64,000 nt of DNA, taken from assembly GCA_938030895.1 (NCBI GenBank), contig CALHIV010000011.1:62001-126000 (forward strand), in the 5' to 3' direction. The notes below the pieces were generated by a model. The model did no database searches. It was not told the DNA's origin and saw nothing but the letters and a program-made list of their open reading frames with translations. How positions within the stretch are numbered: the stretch's first letter is position 1; each line of letters opens with the position of its first letter. The position numbers were made by a program, and so were the translations under genes. Source of the DNA: an uncultured Nitrososphaerales archaeon. Lineage in GTDB: Archaea; Thermoproteota; Nitrososphaeria; Nitrososphaerales; Nitrosocaldaceae. Of this stretch, positions 35,272 to 44,345 are shown in pieces.

Positions 35272-35928
35272 ATGAAAGGGGATGAGATAGAGGAGAGGAG
35301 CATGCAGATAATAGAGGAGGAGATAGGCAGCTCCAAATCAAACTATAGTAGTGATGAGTGGATAGTAGTAAGGAGGGTTATACATGCTACTGCTGACTTC
35401 GATTACGCTAGGAGTGAGCAAGATGCAATAATATTCAGCAGGAATGCCATAGCGGATGCACTACTTGCTATAGAGGATAGGTGTAGTATAGTATGTGATA
35501 CAGATATAATCCCTGCAGCACTTAACAGTAATGCGATTCGTACTCTGGGATTAAAGTGTATAGCCAAGATATCCGATCCATCGATAGTAGAGGAGGCTAG
35601 GAGGAGTAACAGGACTAGGGCAGAGGTTGCAATGAGAGCAATGCAAGATCATATAGGTGATGGTAGCATAGTTGCAGTAGGGAATGCGCCAACAGCACTA
35701 TATGAACTGATGAGGATGGTAAGAGATGGTAACGTTAAGCCAAATCTAGTTATAGCACTACCAGTAGGGTTTGTATCTGCTGTTGAGAGTAAGATTGCAT
35801 TTATAAGCACTGCAGAAGAGCATGGTATAGAGTATATATCCAACAGGGGAAGGAAGGGAGGGAGTACTGTGGTAGCATCCATACTTAATGCGCTCCTCAA
35901 GTTGTATATACAGAAGAAGTGGTTATGA
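35272..35928 (+). CDS. cbiC: Cobalt-precorrin-8 methylmutase
   Basis: Moves a methyl group from C11 to C12 to form cobyrinate. RRVIHATADFDY contains the catalytic His (His38), and VVCDTDIIPAALN-type and AVGNAPTALYEL stretches are family features, as is GFVSAVESK near the end. Length 218 is normal. Follows cbiX by about 75 purine-rich bases. Last cobalamin gene of this strand before the convergent cbiA. Confidence 0.94.
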   Translation: MKGDEIEERSMQIIEEEIGSSKSNYSSDEWIVVRRVIHATADFDYARSEQDAIIFSRNAIADALLAIEDRCSIVCDTDIIPAALNSNAIRTLGLKCIAKISDPSIVEEARRSNRTRAEVAMRAMQDHIGDGSIVAVGNAPTALYELMRMVRDGNVKPNLVIALPVGFVSAVESKIAFISTAEEHGIEYISNRGRKGGSTVVASILNALLKLYIQKKWL

Positions 35929-35998
35929 CTGTTGATGATTCTTCAGGCAAGACGATAACTATAGGTTCATACTACAATAAGATACACCTAATCACTTA

Positions 35999-37465
35999 TT
36001 ACCTTGATGAGTATCTCCTGCACAACTCTGTAAACCTCCTAGCGATATCCTTATTAATGAAGTGTAGATGCATGTATGATGCAAGCGTATTATGCACTAT
36101 GAACCCATCCCTCTTACCATCTATGCCCTTGCCTCTCAGCATCTCATATGCAAATATACTATCCTCTGCTATATCAACAAGCGTTGAGTAGTGGAACTCA
36201 TGCCCTCTAACTATACTGCCATTATCAGCAACTACACACGAGGAGGCATCTACTCTAGCCTCTGTATAGTTCAATGTAAGCCTCCTATCCATCATGCTTG
36301 TATCTGCATCTATTAGCCCAACCATATCATGCTTTGAGCCATCCAGATCTGTTATGCTCCTACTCAAATACATGAGCCCTCCACACTCAGCATATATTGG
36401 TATACCATCTTCAGCACCATCCTTTATCCTCTTCATCATCCTTGCATTACTTGCAAGTAGTGATGCAAGGACCTCTGGGAAGCCTCCCCCTATGTAGAGA
36501 CCATCGCACTCTGGAGGCTCTTCATCATGTATGGGACTGAAGTATACCAATTTAGCATACCTTGAGAGCATCTCTAGGTTATCAGCATAGTAGAAGTTGA
36601 ATGACTCATCGAGTGCAACCCCTATAGTAATATCCTTATCCCTTGAGCATGAATTAACTGCTGTTACTCCTCCATCAGCATAATCATAATAATCCGCCCC
36701 TCCCTTACTATTGTTGAGCATTAATGGTGCACTCTCCTTTACAATATCAAGTATCCTATCTATGTTGATATGCTCACTAACGTATCTTGCAGTTGCTAGA
36801 GCATCATCCTTAGCCTTTATACTCTCATAGATTGGTACGAGACCGAGATGCCTCTCCTTCAATCTCGTATCCTTGTTACGTTTCACAACACCAAGTACTG
36901 ATATACCCCTCTGCTCAAGCGCGTCCAAGCAGTACCTTGAGTGTCTATCCCCCGCTACATTGTTGAGTATAACACCCTTGACCTTTACTTCCCTGTTGAA
37001 CTCTATGAACCCTAAGGCCATGGCAGCAACAGATCTAGCAGCCTTGCCTGCATCTAGAACTAGTATGACTGGACTATCCAATAGGGTAGCGATATGTGCT
37101 GTGCTTGCATAATCATCTTTGCCAGAGAGGCCATCATAGAGTCCCATGACGCCCTCTATCACTGCTACCTCTGCACCACTTCTATGCATTGCGTTATTGA
37201 AGCCCTCTATCACACCATCCTCGCCCATAAGCCAAGGGTCTAGGTTCCTGCTCACTACTCCAGTAACAGCTGTATGATATGATGCATCTATATAATCAGG
37301 TCCAACCTTGAAGCCTTGGACCTTATAACCCTTCTCTTTTAGAGCATACATTATACCTATCGTTACACTTGTCTTTCCTACACCGCTACTAGTCCCTGCT
37401 ATAATTACTGAATGCTTCTTACTAACCTGCGATGCGCCATCTTTACCGATGCTATGCATATTCAT
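35999..37465 (-). CDS. cbiA: Cobyrinic acid a,c-diamide synthase
   Basis: ATP and glutamine-dependent amidase. The N-terminal P-loop domain has IIAGTSSGVGKTSVTIGI, and the C-terminal glutamine amidotransferase-like domain has LYIGGGFPEV and the nucleophilic Cys in YAECGGLMYLS. Length 488 is typical. It faces cbiC tail to tail. TATA-like box on the minus strand near 37484 would fit a leaderless start at the third codon (ATG at 37459) about as well as the first. Confidence 0.95.
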   Translation of the reverse strand: MNMHSIGKDGASQVSKKHSVIIAGTSSGVGKTSVTIGIMYALKEKGYKVQGFKVGPDYIDASYHTAVTGVVSRNLDPWLMGEDGVIEGFNNAMHRSGAEVAVIEGVMGLYDGLSGKDDYASTAHIATLLDSPVILVLDAGKAARSVAAMALGFIEFNREVKVKGVILNNVAGDRHSRYCLDALEQRGISVLGVVKRNKDTRLKERHLGLVPIYESIKAKDDALATARYVSEHINIDRILDIVKESAPLMLNNSKGGADYYDYADGGVTAVNSCSRDKDITIGVALDESFNFYYADNLEMLSRYAKLVYFSPIHDEEPPECDGLYIGGGFPEVLASLLASNARMMKRIKDGAEDGIPIYAECGGLMYLSRSITDLDGSKHDMVGLIDADTSMMDRRLTLNYTEARVDASSCVVADNGSIVRGHEFHYSTLVDIAEDSIFAYEMLRGKGIDGKRDGFIVHNTLASYMHLHFINKDIARRFTELCRRYSSR

Positions 37466-37504
37466 AAGTGGGTATAATTTTATTTAAACTTAGTATCATG
37501 CTGA

Positions 37505-37688
37505 AGGGATTATCAAGACCAAGATAATAATTACTTATACCTACCTATACTATCTATCTCTCTATCTATGGATTACCAATCTGATAAGATCACTATACTA
37601 TACCCAATCTAAAAGATCTAGTGCATCAGTGATAGATTAGATTATAGTATAAATAAACTATAGCCGGTTGAAGAAGATGTTATCTTGT
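37505..37688. repeat. Left copy of a diverged ~180-base direct repeat
   Basis: Shares collinear blocks with 38524-38698: AAGATAATAATTACT/AGATAATAATTACTG, CCAATCT, TAGATTAGATTATAGTATA (right copy TAGATTAGAATATAGTATA), then GTTGAA and TTATCTTG. Block spacing is nearly equal in both copies. The two copies flank the DUF3782-like gene. Confidence 0.55.
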
Positions 37689-37742
37689 AGTGATTAATTG
37701 GTTGATGGATAGATTGATTGATGGATGGATGAATGGATTGCC

Positions 37743-38480
37743 CTATGCCGTATAAACCTCTATACCCAATCTATTGCATGCAACTATAGCATCATCATCT
37801 ATGAATGATGTAACGAAGATTACCCTACTTATCTCCTTACCCTCCTTCTTCCTGTATAGTTCTGCCTTCTTCTTAAGCGTGAATGGATCGCTCCTCTTGA
37901 CATGCGATGTTACCTCTACTGCTATTATCTTGCTATCACTGATAACTATATCCATCTGTATATTGCTAGGATAACCATATACATAACCCTCATCATCATA
38001 AGCATTCCACTCACTTACTGTATAGCCTAACTCTTTCTGTATTATACCCTTCAATCCTTCCCTAACAGGCTGCTCATTCATTATACCCCATCTTGCACCT
38101 ACTGCTGATATCTTTAGATCTAAACGCATGAACCCTTCATTCATATCCCTCCTTAGCTGCTCTATACTCTCCCATACCCTCTTGAACTCCTCATCATGCC
38201 TTCTGAACCCTTCAAGCATATCCTGCCTTAGCCTATTCGTCTCTGCCCTTAGATCCCTTATCTCCTCCTCAACCTTAGCAAACCTCTCATTCATCTCAGT
38301 CTCTAACCTTAAGAACCTCTCATCAACCTTAGCAAACCTCTCCTCCATCCTCTCCTCTAATGCAACTATCCTATCCAAGATCTCTTTGTAGCCTATAGCT
38401 CCTGCTACAGCATGCCTAAACTCCTTATCCTCCTCAAGCATATCCAGAAGTCTCTTCTTCAACTCCTCATTGCTCTGCAT
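37743..38480 (-). CDS. Coiled-coil plus PD-(D/E)XK nuclease-like protein (DUF3782 type)
   Basis: Residues 20-125 form a long coiled coil of repeated heptads (ERFAKVDERFLRLETEM is one stretch). The C-terminal 110 residues resemble a restriction-endonuclease fold: MDIVISDSKIIAVEVTSH gives the D...ExT/K-like core (D, then E-V-T) and KKAELYRKKEGK follows. This architecture is the DUF3782 family, frequent in crenarchaea and thermophiles and often multi-copy. Start at MQSNEELKKRLLDML; a longer TTG-started version adds 15 unlikely residues. Lies between diverged direct repeats, suggesting mobility or duplication. Target unknown. Confidence 0.8.
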   Translation of the reverse strand: MQSNEELKKRLLDMLEEDKEFRHAVAGAIGYKEILDRIVALEERMEERFAKVDERFLRLETEMNERFAKVEEEIRDLRAETNRLRQDMLEGFRRHDEEFKRVWESIEQLRRDMNEGFMRLDLKISAVGARWGIMNEQPVREGLKGIIQKELGYTVSEWNAYDDEGYVYGYPSNIQMDIVISDSKIIAVEVTSHVKRSDPFTLKKKAELYRKKEGKEISRVIFVTSFIDDDAIVACNRLGIEVYTA

Positions 38481-38523
38481 AGGTAGAATTATGTTTAACC
38501 AGATATTAGGGATCTTGAGGTAC

Positions 38524-38698
38524 AAGGATTGTTAAGATAATAATTACTGATGCCTGTCTATGCTATATATACTTATATACTCTATATACGAACTCCCAAT
38601 CTAATGAGATATTAGAGGAGAAGAGTGGAGGAAAGGGACGTCCATAAATAAGCTAGATTAGAATATAGTATAGGTATCAGTTGAACAATATTATCTTG
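38524..38698. repeat. Right copy of the diverged direct repeat
   Basis: Partner of the repeat at 37505-37688, in the same orientation, just upstream of the DUF3782-like gene. It probably carries that gene's promoter, so the left copy may be the promoter remnant of a lost tandem duplicate. Confidence 0.55.
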
Positions 38699-38754
38699 AC
38701 AATCCCAATGCTGTGAGGGAACAATTATAGCGATGGTGTAGTAGTATATTCTGA

Positions 38755-39315
38755 ATGAGTGCTTATACCAGAATGGAAGGGTCAACAAGGAGAGGCCTCG
38801 TTATAGTCTACACCGGAAATGGTAAAGGCAAGACTACAGCAGCATTGGGCATGGCAGTGAGGGCTGTAGGCTATGGGATGAGGGTAGTTATGATACAGTT
38901 CATCAAGGGTTCTTGGCACTATGGTGAGATAGATGGTGCGTTGAGGTTAAAGCCTGAGTTCGAGCTTATAACTGCTGGTAGAGGTTTCGTGGGAATAATG
39001 GATGATGATCTACCAAGAGATATGCATGTTGCTGCTGCTAGAGAAGCACTAAAGGTTAGTAGGGAGATGCTTCTATCCAATATGTATGATATAGTTATAC
39101 TGGATGAGGTTAACTATGCTGTAAGGTTAGGACTTGTAAGCGTGGAGGATGTGTTAGACCTAATAAAGGTTAAGCCATATAGCACAACACTAGTGCTTAC
39201 AGGCAACTACGCAGATGAGAGGATAATAGATGAGGCTGATCTTGTAACCGAGATGAGGGAGATAAAACATCCATTCAAGAAGGGCATAAAGGCACTCAAA
39301 GGTATTGACTTTTAG
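38755..39315 (+). CDS. cobO: Cob(I)alamin adenosyltransferase, CobO/BtuR type
   Basis: Transfers the 5'-deoxyadenosyl group to cobalt. The P-loop YTGNGKGKTTAA (residues 19-30), the IQFIKGSWHYGE stretch, DIVILDEVNYA (Walker B) and LVLTGNYADERIIDEADLVTEM are diagnostic. It continues the cobalamin theme of the upstream cbi genes. The next gene, aIF2 alpha, starts about 44 bases downstream, so co-transcription is possible. Confidence 0.95.
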   Translation: MSAYTRMEGSTRRGLVIVYTGNGKGKTTAALGMAVRAVGYGMRVVMIQFIKGSWHYGEIDGALRLKPEFELITAGRGFVGIMDDDLPRDMHVAAAREALKVSREMLLSNMYDIVILDEVNYAVRLGLVSVEDVLDLIKVKPYSTTLVLTGNYADERIIDEADLVTEMREIKHPFKKGIKALKGIDF

Positions 39316-39358
39316 CAGTAGCAACATTAAATTACAGTTCTCAAGGGAAGGATATAGG

Positions 39359-40165
39359 ATGAAGTATCAAGAGGAGCAAGAACTGCCTGAGGAAGGAGAC
39401 CTTGTTATGGCTACTGTACAAGAGGTCTTCCCTCAAGGTGCATATGTTACACTGGATGAGTATGATGGGATGCTTGGATTCCTTCATGTATCGGAGATAG
39501 CAACAGGATGGATAAGGAACATAGAGCATTATGTTAGACCGAAGCAGAAGATCGTACTCAAGGTGATAAGGGTGAATAGTGCAAGGAGGGAGGTCGATCT
39601 CTCACTCAGGCAGGTTACACATGAGGAGAGGAGGCTCAAGGTCATGGAGGTCAAGAGGGCAGAGAAGGCTAGAGCATTCCTTAACCTGATAAGGGAGAAG
39701 TGCTCCAGTATAAGCGATGATGAGTTCGATAGATGTGTTAAGATGTTAAGGGATGAGTATCCATTGCTCTATGATATGTTTGAGGATGTGGCAAAGAAGG
39801 GCGCAAAGGCACTCGAGGGGCTCAACATCCCAAAGGAGGTACTCGATGCTATACTAGAGATAAGTAGCAAGATACCCCTCCCTAGGGTAGAGATTGGGGG
39901 TGTAATGGAGATAACATGCCCTAGAGGGGATGGTATAGATGTCATAAAGGATGTACTTACAAGTGTAGAGGGTAACAAGCATGGTACAGATGTGAGTATA
40001 ACTTATCTAGGTGCACCAAGGTATAGGATCGTTATAAGCGCAGATAACTTCAAGGTTGCAGAGAGGTCACTGAACTCCATCCTTAATAGTGTGCAGAAGG
40101 GTATAGAGAAGAAGGGAGGAACGTTCAAGTTCACTAGGGAGGAGTCAAGGAAGGGTGTAACATGA
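39359..40165 (+). CDS. eif2a: Translation initiation factor aIF2 subunit alpha
   Basis: S1/OB domain at the N-terminus (EEGDLVMATVQEVFPQGAYVTLDEYDG and FLHVSEIATGWIRNIEHYV regions), helical middle domain (EKARAFLNLIREKCSS) and C-terminal alpha/beta domain (HGTDVSITYLGAPRYRIVI). Binds aIF2 gamma and Met-tRNAi. Start at MKYQEEQELPEEGD, the family beginning; an in-frame TTG-led extension is rejected. Nop10 follows after 18 bases, the conserved archaeal gene order. Confidence 0.96.
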   Translation: MKYQEEQELPEEGDLVMATVQEVFPQGAYVTLDEYDGMLGFLHVSEIATGWIRNIEHYVRPKQKIVLKVIRVNSARREVDLSLRQVTHEERRLKVMEVKRAEKARAFLNLIREKCSSISDDEFDRCVKMLRDEYPLLYDMFEDVAKKGAKALEGLNIPKEVLDAILEISSKIPLPRVEIGGVMEITCPRGDGIDVIKDVLTSVEGNKHGTDVSITYLGAPRYRIVISADNFKVAERSLNSILNSVQKGIEKKGGTFKFTREESRKGVT

Positions 40166-40183
40166 TACCATGTTGATATTGGT

Positions 40184-40450
40184 ATGAAGCATCTGCTTAG
40201 GAAGTGTTTCAACTGCAACCTGTACACCTTGAAGCAGGAGTGCCCAAGATGTCATGGTGCAACACATGACCCACATCCTCCAAAGTTCTCCCCAGATGAT
40301 AGATATGCGAGGTATAGGATAGTGGATAGGTATAAGACTATTGGTAATGAGCAGGATGATGATGAGGAGGGGGTAGGGGATGAGAATAAGTATGAGGAAG
40401 AGGAGGAGTTAAGAGAAGATAGCAGAGATGCAGAAGAGACTATTCAATAA
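40184..40450 (+). CDS. nop10: H/ACA RNP protein Nop10
   Basis: The first 55 residues are archaeal Nop10: RKCFNCNLYTLKQECPRCHG (Zn ribbon) and HPPKFSPDDRYARYRI. Part of the pseudouridylation complex with Cbf5, Gar1 and L7Ae. The protein is longer than usual because of an acidic Glu/Asp tail of about 35 residues, again low complexity. Directly behind aIF2 alpha, with a purine-rich stop region after it. Confidence 0.95.
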   Translation: MKHLLRKCFNCNLYTLKQECPRCHGATHDPHPPKFSPDDRYARYRIVDRYKTIGNEQDDDEEGVGDENKYEEEEELREDSRDAEETIQ

Positions 40451-40495
40451 TAACATCTCTTAACATAACAAACAAAAAGGAGGGAGGAAGGATAA

Positions 40496-41191
40496 CTAGT
40501 AGTCATCCACAGGCTTCAGTATATGGACCTCACACTCATCCTTGATCATGTCCTTGAACCTCTCAGCATCCTTCTCAGAGCCTACTATTGTGCCATAGTG
40601 CATTGGTATAGCGATCCTTGGCTTAATCATCCTTACAGCCTCAACGGCCTCATCTGCAGTCATCACATATGTACCGCTAACAGGTAGCAACGCTATATCT
40701 ATATTTGAGAGGCGCCTCAACTCCTCTACAGCATCTGTATCCCCAGCATGGTATATCCTTACGTTATCGACCGTCACTACAAAACCTACCATCCCAGCAT
40801 CCTTTGGGTGGAACGGCCTTCTTGTATCTGGGTTTATCTTGTTTATATTGTACGCTGGTACAGCCTCTACTGCTGCTATGCCTTGCAGATCTACCTTATC
40901 TACCTTATCCCATGGCTTAACTATCCTCACTTCTTTAACCTTTACACCTTTCATCCCATTAGCACAACTCTTGGTAGTGACGAGCACGGTCTTATCTGCC
41001 GATACAACCTTAATTGCATCATCTACGCTTAGATGGTCGAAGTGCTCATGTGAGATGAGCAGTAGATCTGCCTTATCCCTAGCCTCCTTCCTCAACCTAT
41101 ATGGATCTATGTATATAACCTTGCCAGAACTGCTTATCTTGAAGGTATCATGTCCAAGCCATGCTATCCTTATACCTTGGTACTCAAGCAT
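40496..41191 (-). CDS. Metallo-beta-lactamase-fold hydrolase (UPF0173 type)
   Basis: Soluble hydrolase with SHEHFDHLS (HxHxDH), later HAGDT and MHYGT metal ligands. N-terminal IAWLGHDTFKISSSGKVIYI is the usual opening of UPF0173 proteins, widespread in archaea. Substrate unknown. It lies 34 bases after the PIN-domain gene on the same strand, so it is probably the last gene of the S6e-aIF2 gamma-PIN unit. Confidence 0.88.
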   Translation of the reverse strand: MLEYQGIRIAWLGHDTFKISSSGKVIYIDPYRLRKEARDKADLLLISHEHFDHLSVDDAIKVVSADKTVLVTTKSCANGMKGVKVKEVRIVKPWDKVDKVDLQGIAAVEAVPAYNINKINPDTRRPFHPKDAGMVGFVVTVDNVRIYHAGDTDAVEELRRLSNIDIALLPVSGTYVMTADEAVEAVRMIKPRIAIPMHYGTIVGSEKDAERFKDMIKDECEVHILKPVDDY

Positions 41192-41225
41192 GCCCTTACT
41201 TGCATCTTAATACTTAAAAACTATA

Positions 41226-41642
41226 CTATACTACTATAATCATATCATCCTGCAGGGTTACTATACCTGCACACCTGCCCCTCAATCTCTTAATCATCCC
41301 TTTATCGAGGGTTGCAACGTAGCATCTAGAGGATTCAGCATAACCAACTATAAGGTCATCCACCGTAGCACTACCATATCTCTCATCCCTCTTACCTGTA
41401 TACCCACTAAGATCTATAATACTGAACCTGAACCTTGCATCTCTTATCATCTGTAGTGCAGCCTCGGCTTCCTTTACCCTCTTAACACCCGCACTATCTG
41501 CTATCCTCTCAAGTTCTCTAACAACAACATCAGGGATGAGGAACTCAACCTTGCCCAGGTCAGCCTCAAGCCTCTCAATACCCTTTACAGGTCTGTTTGC
41601 TATCGTGATTAGGAAGCTTGTATCAACTAGGATGTTGACCAT
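41226..41642 (-). CDS. PIN-domain protein (Fcf1/VapC9-like)
   Basis: 138-residue PIN-fold protein. Acidic active-site positions can be seen in ILVDTSFLI (Asp7), VVRELERI (Glu), TVDDLIVGYAE (Asp-Asp) and ATLDKGMIKRL (Asp). Archaeal orthologues next to aIF2 gamma and S6e are thought to act in ribosome biogenesis or translation control rather than as toxins, and no antitoxin gene is adjacent. The gene order here supports that view. Confidence 0.88.
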   Translation of the reverse strand: MVNILVDTSFLITIANRPVKGIERLEADLGKVEFLIPDVVVRELERIADSAGVKRVKEAEAALQMIRDARFRFSIIDLSGYTGKRDERYGSATVDDLIVGYAESSRCYVATLDKGMIKRLRGRCAGIVTLQDDMIIVV

Positions 41643-41757
41643 ATAGTACTACCTTATCATTACAATGGCAACCACTTCCACACCACTGCAATCATCACCA
41701 CTCTACTATACTATACTCTACTATACTATAATTTAGGATAGATGGGCTCAGTATGAC

Positions 41758-43029
41758 TCATAGTATGACGCCAGCACCTATAAGCCTCCATCTATCTGCA
41801 ATCCTCCTACTTATTGCTACCCTACTCTTCGCTATAGTACAGACAGGTCTCTTCAGCTTCACTGTAAGCCTATCATCATGCACAGATCTGACTGCTGCTA
41901 GAACTGCAGTAGTACCTATGTTAAGCCTTAACTGCTCGTTGACCTTAACAGGTTCTACCTTGATCAGATCTTGTGTACCAACTGCAGTATCGAAGAGATC
42001 ACTCTCTATGGTGATCTCATCAAACTCCTCCGGCAGTCTACCAGGCTTACCAACTATAGAGCCTACAAGGGAGTCGCTCTTGGTATATGCTGGATCTAAC
42101 CTTGTGCCTATAGCTATAAGCCCTCCAGGTCTAACGAACTCTACCAACCCTGCCCCTGTTGCTAGGCTTGTGATCTTAGTGGTTATAGGTTCATATGAGG
42201 CATTCCTCTCATTGTATATCCCTGGCCTGATCTCTATCTCCTCTTCAACTCTCAACTCCCCCTGCTGTAGTGAGCCCCCGAGCACCCCTCCCTTAAGATC
42301 ACTTATCTTCGTTCCAGGCTTATTTACATCGAATGATCTTATCACATACATTATAGGCTCTGCTGAAGGGTTCCTAACAGGAGTGGGTATACTCTCCTCT
42401 ATAGCCTGTATGAGAGCATCTATGTTGACCTTCTGCTGTGCAGATACAGGTATTATCGGTATATCCTTATCCTCCTCCATGTACTCTGCTATAAACTGTT
42501 TTATGCTCTCATAGTTGGCCTTTGCCTCTTCATAATCAACGAGATCAACCTTGTTCTGAACCACTACTATACTCCTTATCCCTAGTATCTTCAATGCCAT
42601 CATATGCTCCCTGGTCTGTGGCTTCGGTACTGGTTCATTCGCTGCTATAACTAGCATTGCACCATCCATTAACGCTGCACCAGAAAGCATATTTGCCATC
42701 AGACTCTCATGCCCTGGAGAGTCTACGAAGCTAACAACTCTGCTCAACTCACATGCATTGCTACAGTTACTGCATAATGGGGATGTTGAAAAGCATTCAG
42801 GTGCATTGCATACCTTGCATTTATAGAATGCAGCATCTGCATAACCAACCTTTATAGTTATGCCCCTCTTCAACTCCTCGCTATGTGCGCTAGTCCATAC
42901 GCCCGTTATAGCTTCCACTAGCGTCGTCTTGCCATGATCAACATGGCCTGCAGTGCCTATGTTCACACATGGCTGATAACCGTACTTCTCTACATACCAG
43001 TCTGGAAGGGTATCTCTCCAGTTCAACAT
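41758..43029 (-). CDS. eif2g: Translation initiation factor aIF2 subunit gamma
   Basis: EF-Tu-like GTPase of the aIF2 heterotrimer. GTAGHVDHGKTTLVE is G1 (residues 25-39), VSFVDSPGHESLMANML is G3, VVVQNKVDL is G4. The Zn knuckle (CKVC...CSNC) typical of aIF2 gamma is in domain 1. Length 423 is normal. Between rps6e and the PIN gene, a conserved archaeal arrangement. Confidence 0.97.
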   Translation of the reverse strand: MLNWRDTLPDWYVEKYGYQPCVNIGTAGHVDHGKTTLVEAITGVWTSAHSEELKRGITIKVGYADAAFYKCKVCNAPECFSTSPLCSNCSNACELSRVVSFVDSPGHESLMANMLSGAALMDGAMLVIAANEPVPKPQTREHMMALKILGIRSIVVVQNKVDLVDYEEAKANYESIKQFIAEYMEEDKDIPIIPVSAQQKVNIDALIQAIEESIPTPVRNPSAEPIMYVIRSFDVNKPGTKISDLKGGVLGGSLQQGELRVEEEIEIRPGIYNERNASYEPITTKITSLATGAGLVEFVRPGGLIAIGTRLDPAYTKSDSLVGSIVGKPGRLPEEFDEITIESDLFDTAVGTQDLIKVEPVKVNEQLRLNIGTTAVLAAVRSVHDDRLTVKLKRPVCTIAKSRVAISRRIADRWRLIGAGVIL

Positions 43030-43153
43030 ACTTGCTAATGATGAGGGATGGTATTAACCTTTGTATAGTATCTAGCATCGTTGTATATTGGGCGAGTGTT
43101 TCTCTATTTATTGTATTTATTGATATGATATAATATGATTGATAGGCAGAGTC

Positions 43154-43597
43154 TCAGTTGCTCTGTTGAGTAGTAACCTTCTCTGTCCCTCCTTCCATCT
43201 CTCCCTCTCTTACCTGCCCTTTAACCTCTTGTACCGCTCCATCATCTCTCTTAGCCTCCTCAACCAATAACACAGCATTTATCTGGTATATATCCTCGCT
43301 TATAACATTCCCTCTAACCAACTTCCTTCTCCTCTCACCCTTACCAGCCTTCCTTAAACCTATGCCTTTGGTTAAGAGTACATACTTCTTCACAGCCCCA
43401 TGAACATCTGGCCTCATCGGTACCCCAGCCTTATCGCTCCCTCCGGTTATCCTTATCCTACCAGGCAGGCCTATAACAGTGGCATCGAAGGTATCGCCTA
43501 TCCTCAATCCTAGCAATGGCTTGGCTTGATCATCCTTTATCTCGTAGCTTGTACTCTTCCCATCTTTGCTACTAATCACGAGCTTGAAGTTGACCAC
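43154..43597 (-). CDS. rps6e: Ribosomal protein S6e
   Basis: Small-subunit protein; MVNFKLVISSKDGKSTSYEI, GLRIGDTFDATVIGLPG and GGSDKAGVPMRPDV match S6e. The body is about 112 residues, then a Glu/Gly/Gln-rich tail of about 33 not typical of the family. The start is a GTG, with a TTAATC box about 26 bases before it, so the transcript is probably leaderless. Confidence 0.95.
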   Translation of the reverse strand: MVNFKLVISSKDGKSTSYEIKDDQAKPLLGLRIGDTFDATVIGLPGRIRITGGSDKAGVPMRPDVHGAVKKYVLLTKGIGLRKAGKGERRRKLVRGNVISEDIYQINAVLLVEEAKRDDGAVQEVKGQVREGEMEGGTEKVTTQQSN

Positions 43598-43683
43598 TGT
43601 ACTTGCATTCCTATCTAGAGTTAATCAACCTTTCGACTACAAATATAATATAGATGGATAGATGGATCTCTATAGTAATTAAT

Positions 43684-43953
43684 ATGGATAGTAGGAAGGC
43701 TGTACTCTTCATCAGCAAGAGTGATAGCGAAGAGGATATAGCAAAGATTAGGGATATGCTCCTAAATGCAGGGATAGAGTTCGTTGAATACAATATAGAT
43801 GAGGAGCCAGCAGGATGCTGTGGTGGCTTTAGGACAGAGACACCAGCATTATTTGCTCCAGAGGGTATATTCAGGGGGGTTGATGGGATAGCAAGGTACA
43901 TAAAGGCAAGGATGGATGGTTCTCTATACAGCGGTGAGAGTGCTTATTGGTAA
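43684..43953 (+). CDS. Thioredoxin/glutaredoxin-fold small protein
   Basis: About 89 residues. A strand (KAVLFISKSD), helix, strand (FVEYNIDEE) and a TPALF element with a plausible cis-proline suggest the thioredoxin fold. Cys-Cys occurs in PAGCCGGFRTETPALF rather than in the usual CxxC near the N-terminus, so redox chemistry by the standard mechanism is doubtful. Start at MDSRKAVLF, about 12 bases after the predicted transcription start; an ATG ten codons earlier is the alternative. No operon partner. Confidence 0.7.
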   Translation: MDSRKAVLFISKSDSEEDIAKIRDMLLNAGIEFVEYNIDEEPAGCCGGFRTETPALFAPEGIFRGVDGIARYIKARMDGSLYSGESAYW

Positions 43954-44137
43954 GGTAAGGTAAGGTAAAGTAGTATTATTAGTATTTAAAATATTTTATT
44001 AATATTAATATTATGTGTTATTAGTGTTATACCAATACCGATACCAATCCATATTATCGGTAATAGCACTTCATGCCTCGTATATCACATTATCTTGTGG
44101 ATTAATAATCTGCTAGCTCTCTAGCATAGTTAATACA

Positions 44138-44314
44138 TTAGATCTTATCCTGCCCATTCAGCATAAACTCTTCCACCATACTGTATATTCTATCCTTCAT
44201 CTTCTCCAGATATGCATCATACTCATCCTCATAACCACAATCACACACAACTCTACTCATATCATCCAAGACTCTAGCCCTCTTATTGCATATAGGGCAC
44301 TTTGCCTCCAGCAT
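44138..44314 (-). CDS. Small zinc-ribbon protein
   Basis: About 58 residues with CPIC...CDCGYED, then a helical tail (AYLEKMKDRIYSMVEEFM). The start MLEAKCPICN lies about 26 bases after a TTTATAAT box, which overlaps the end of the upstream glycosyltransferase gene. An ATG two codons earlier also fits. Role unknown; zinc ribbons of this size are often subunits or adaptors. Confidence 0.65.
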   Translation of the reverse strand: MLEAKCPICNKRARVLDDMSRVVCDCGYEDEYDAYLEKMKDRIYSMVEEFMLNGQDKI

Positions 44315-44345
44315 GTTCATATTATGTGTAAGAAGATTATAAAGA

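Noticed and set aside
41226-41642. VapC toxin of a toxin-antitoxin pair
   Set aside because: No antitoxin-like gene adjoins it, and its place between aIF2 gamma and a hydrolase fits the conserved ribosome-biogenesis PIN gene.
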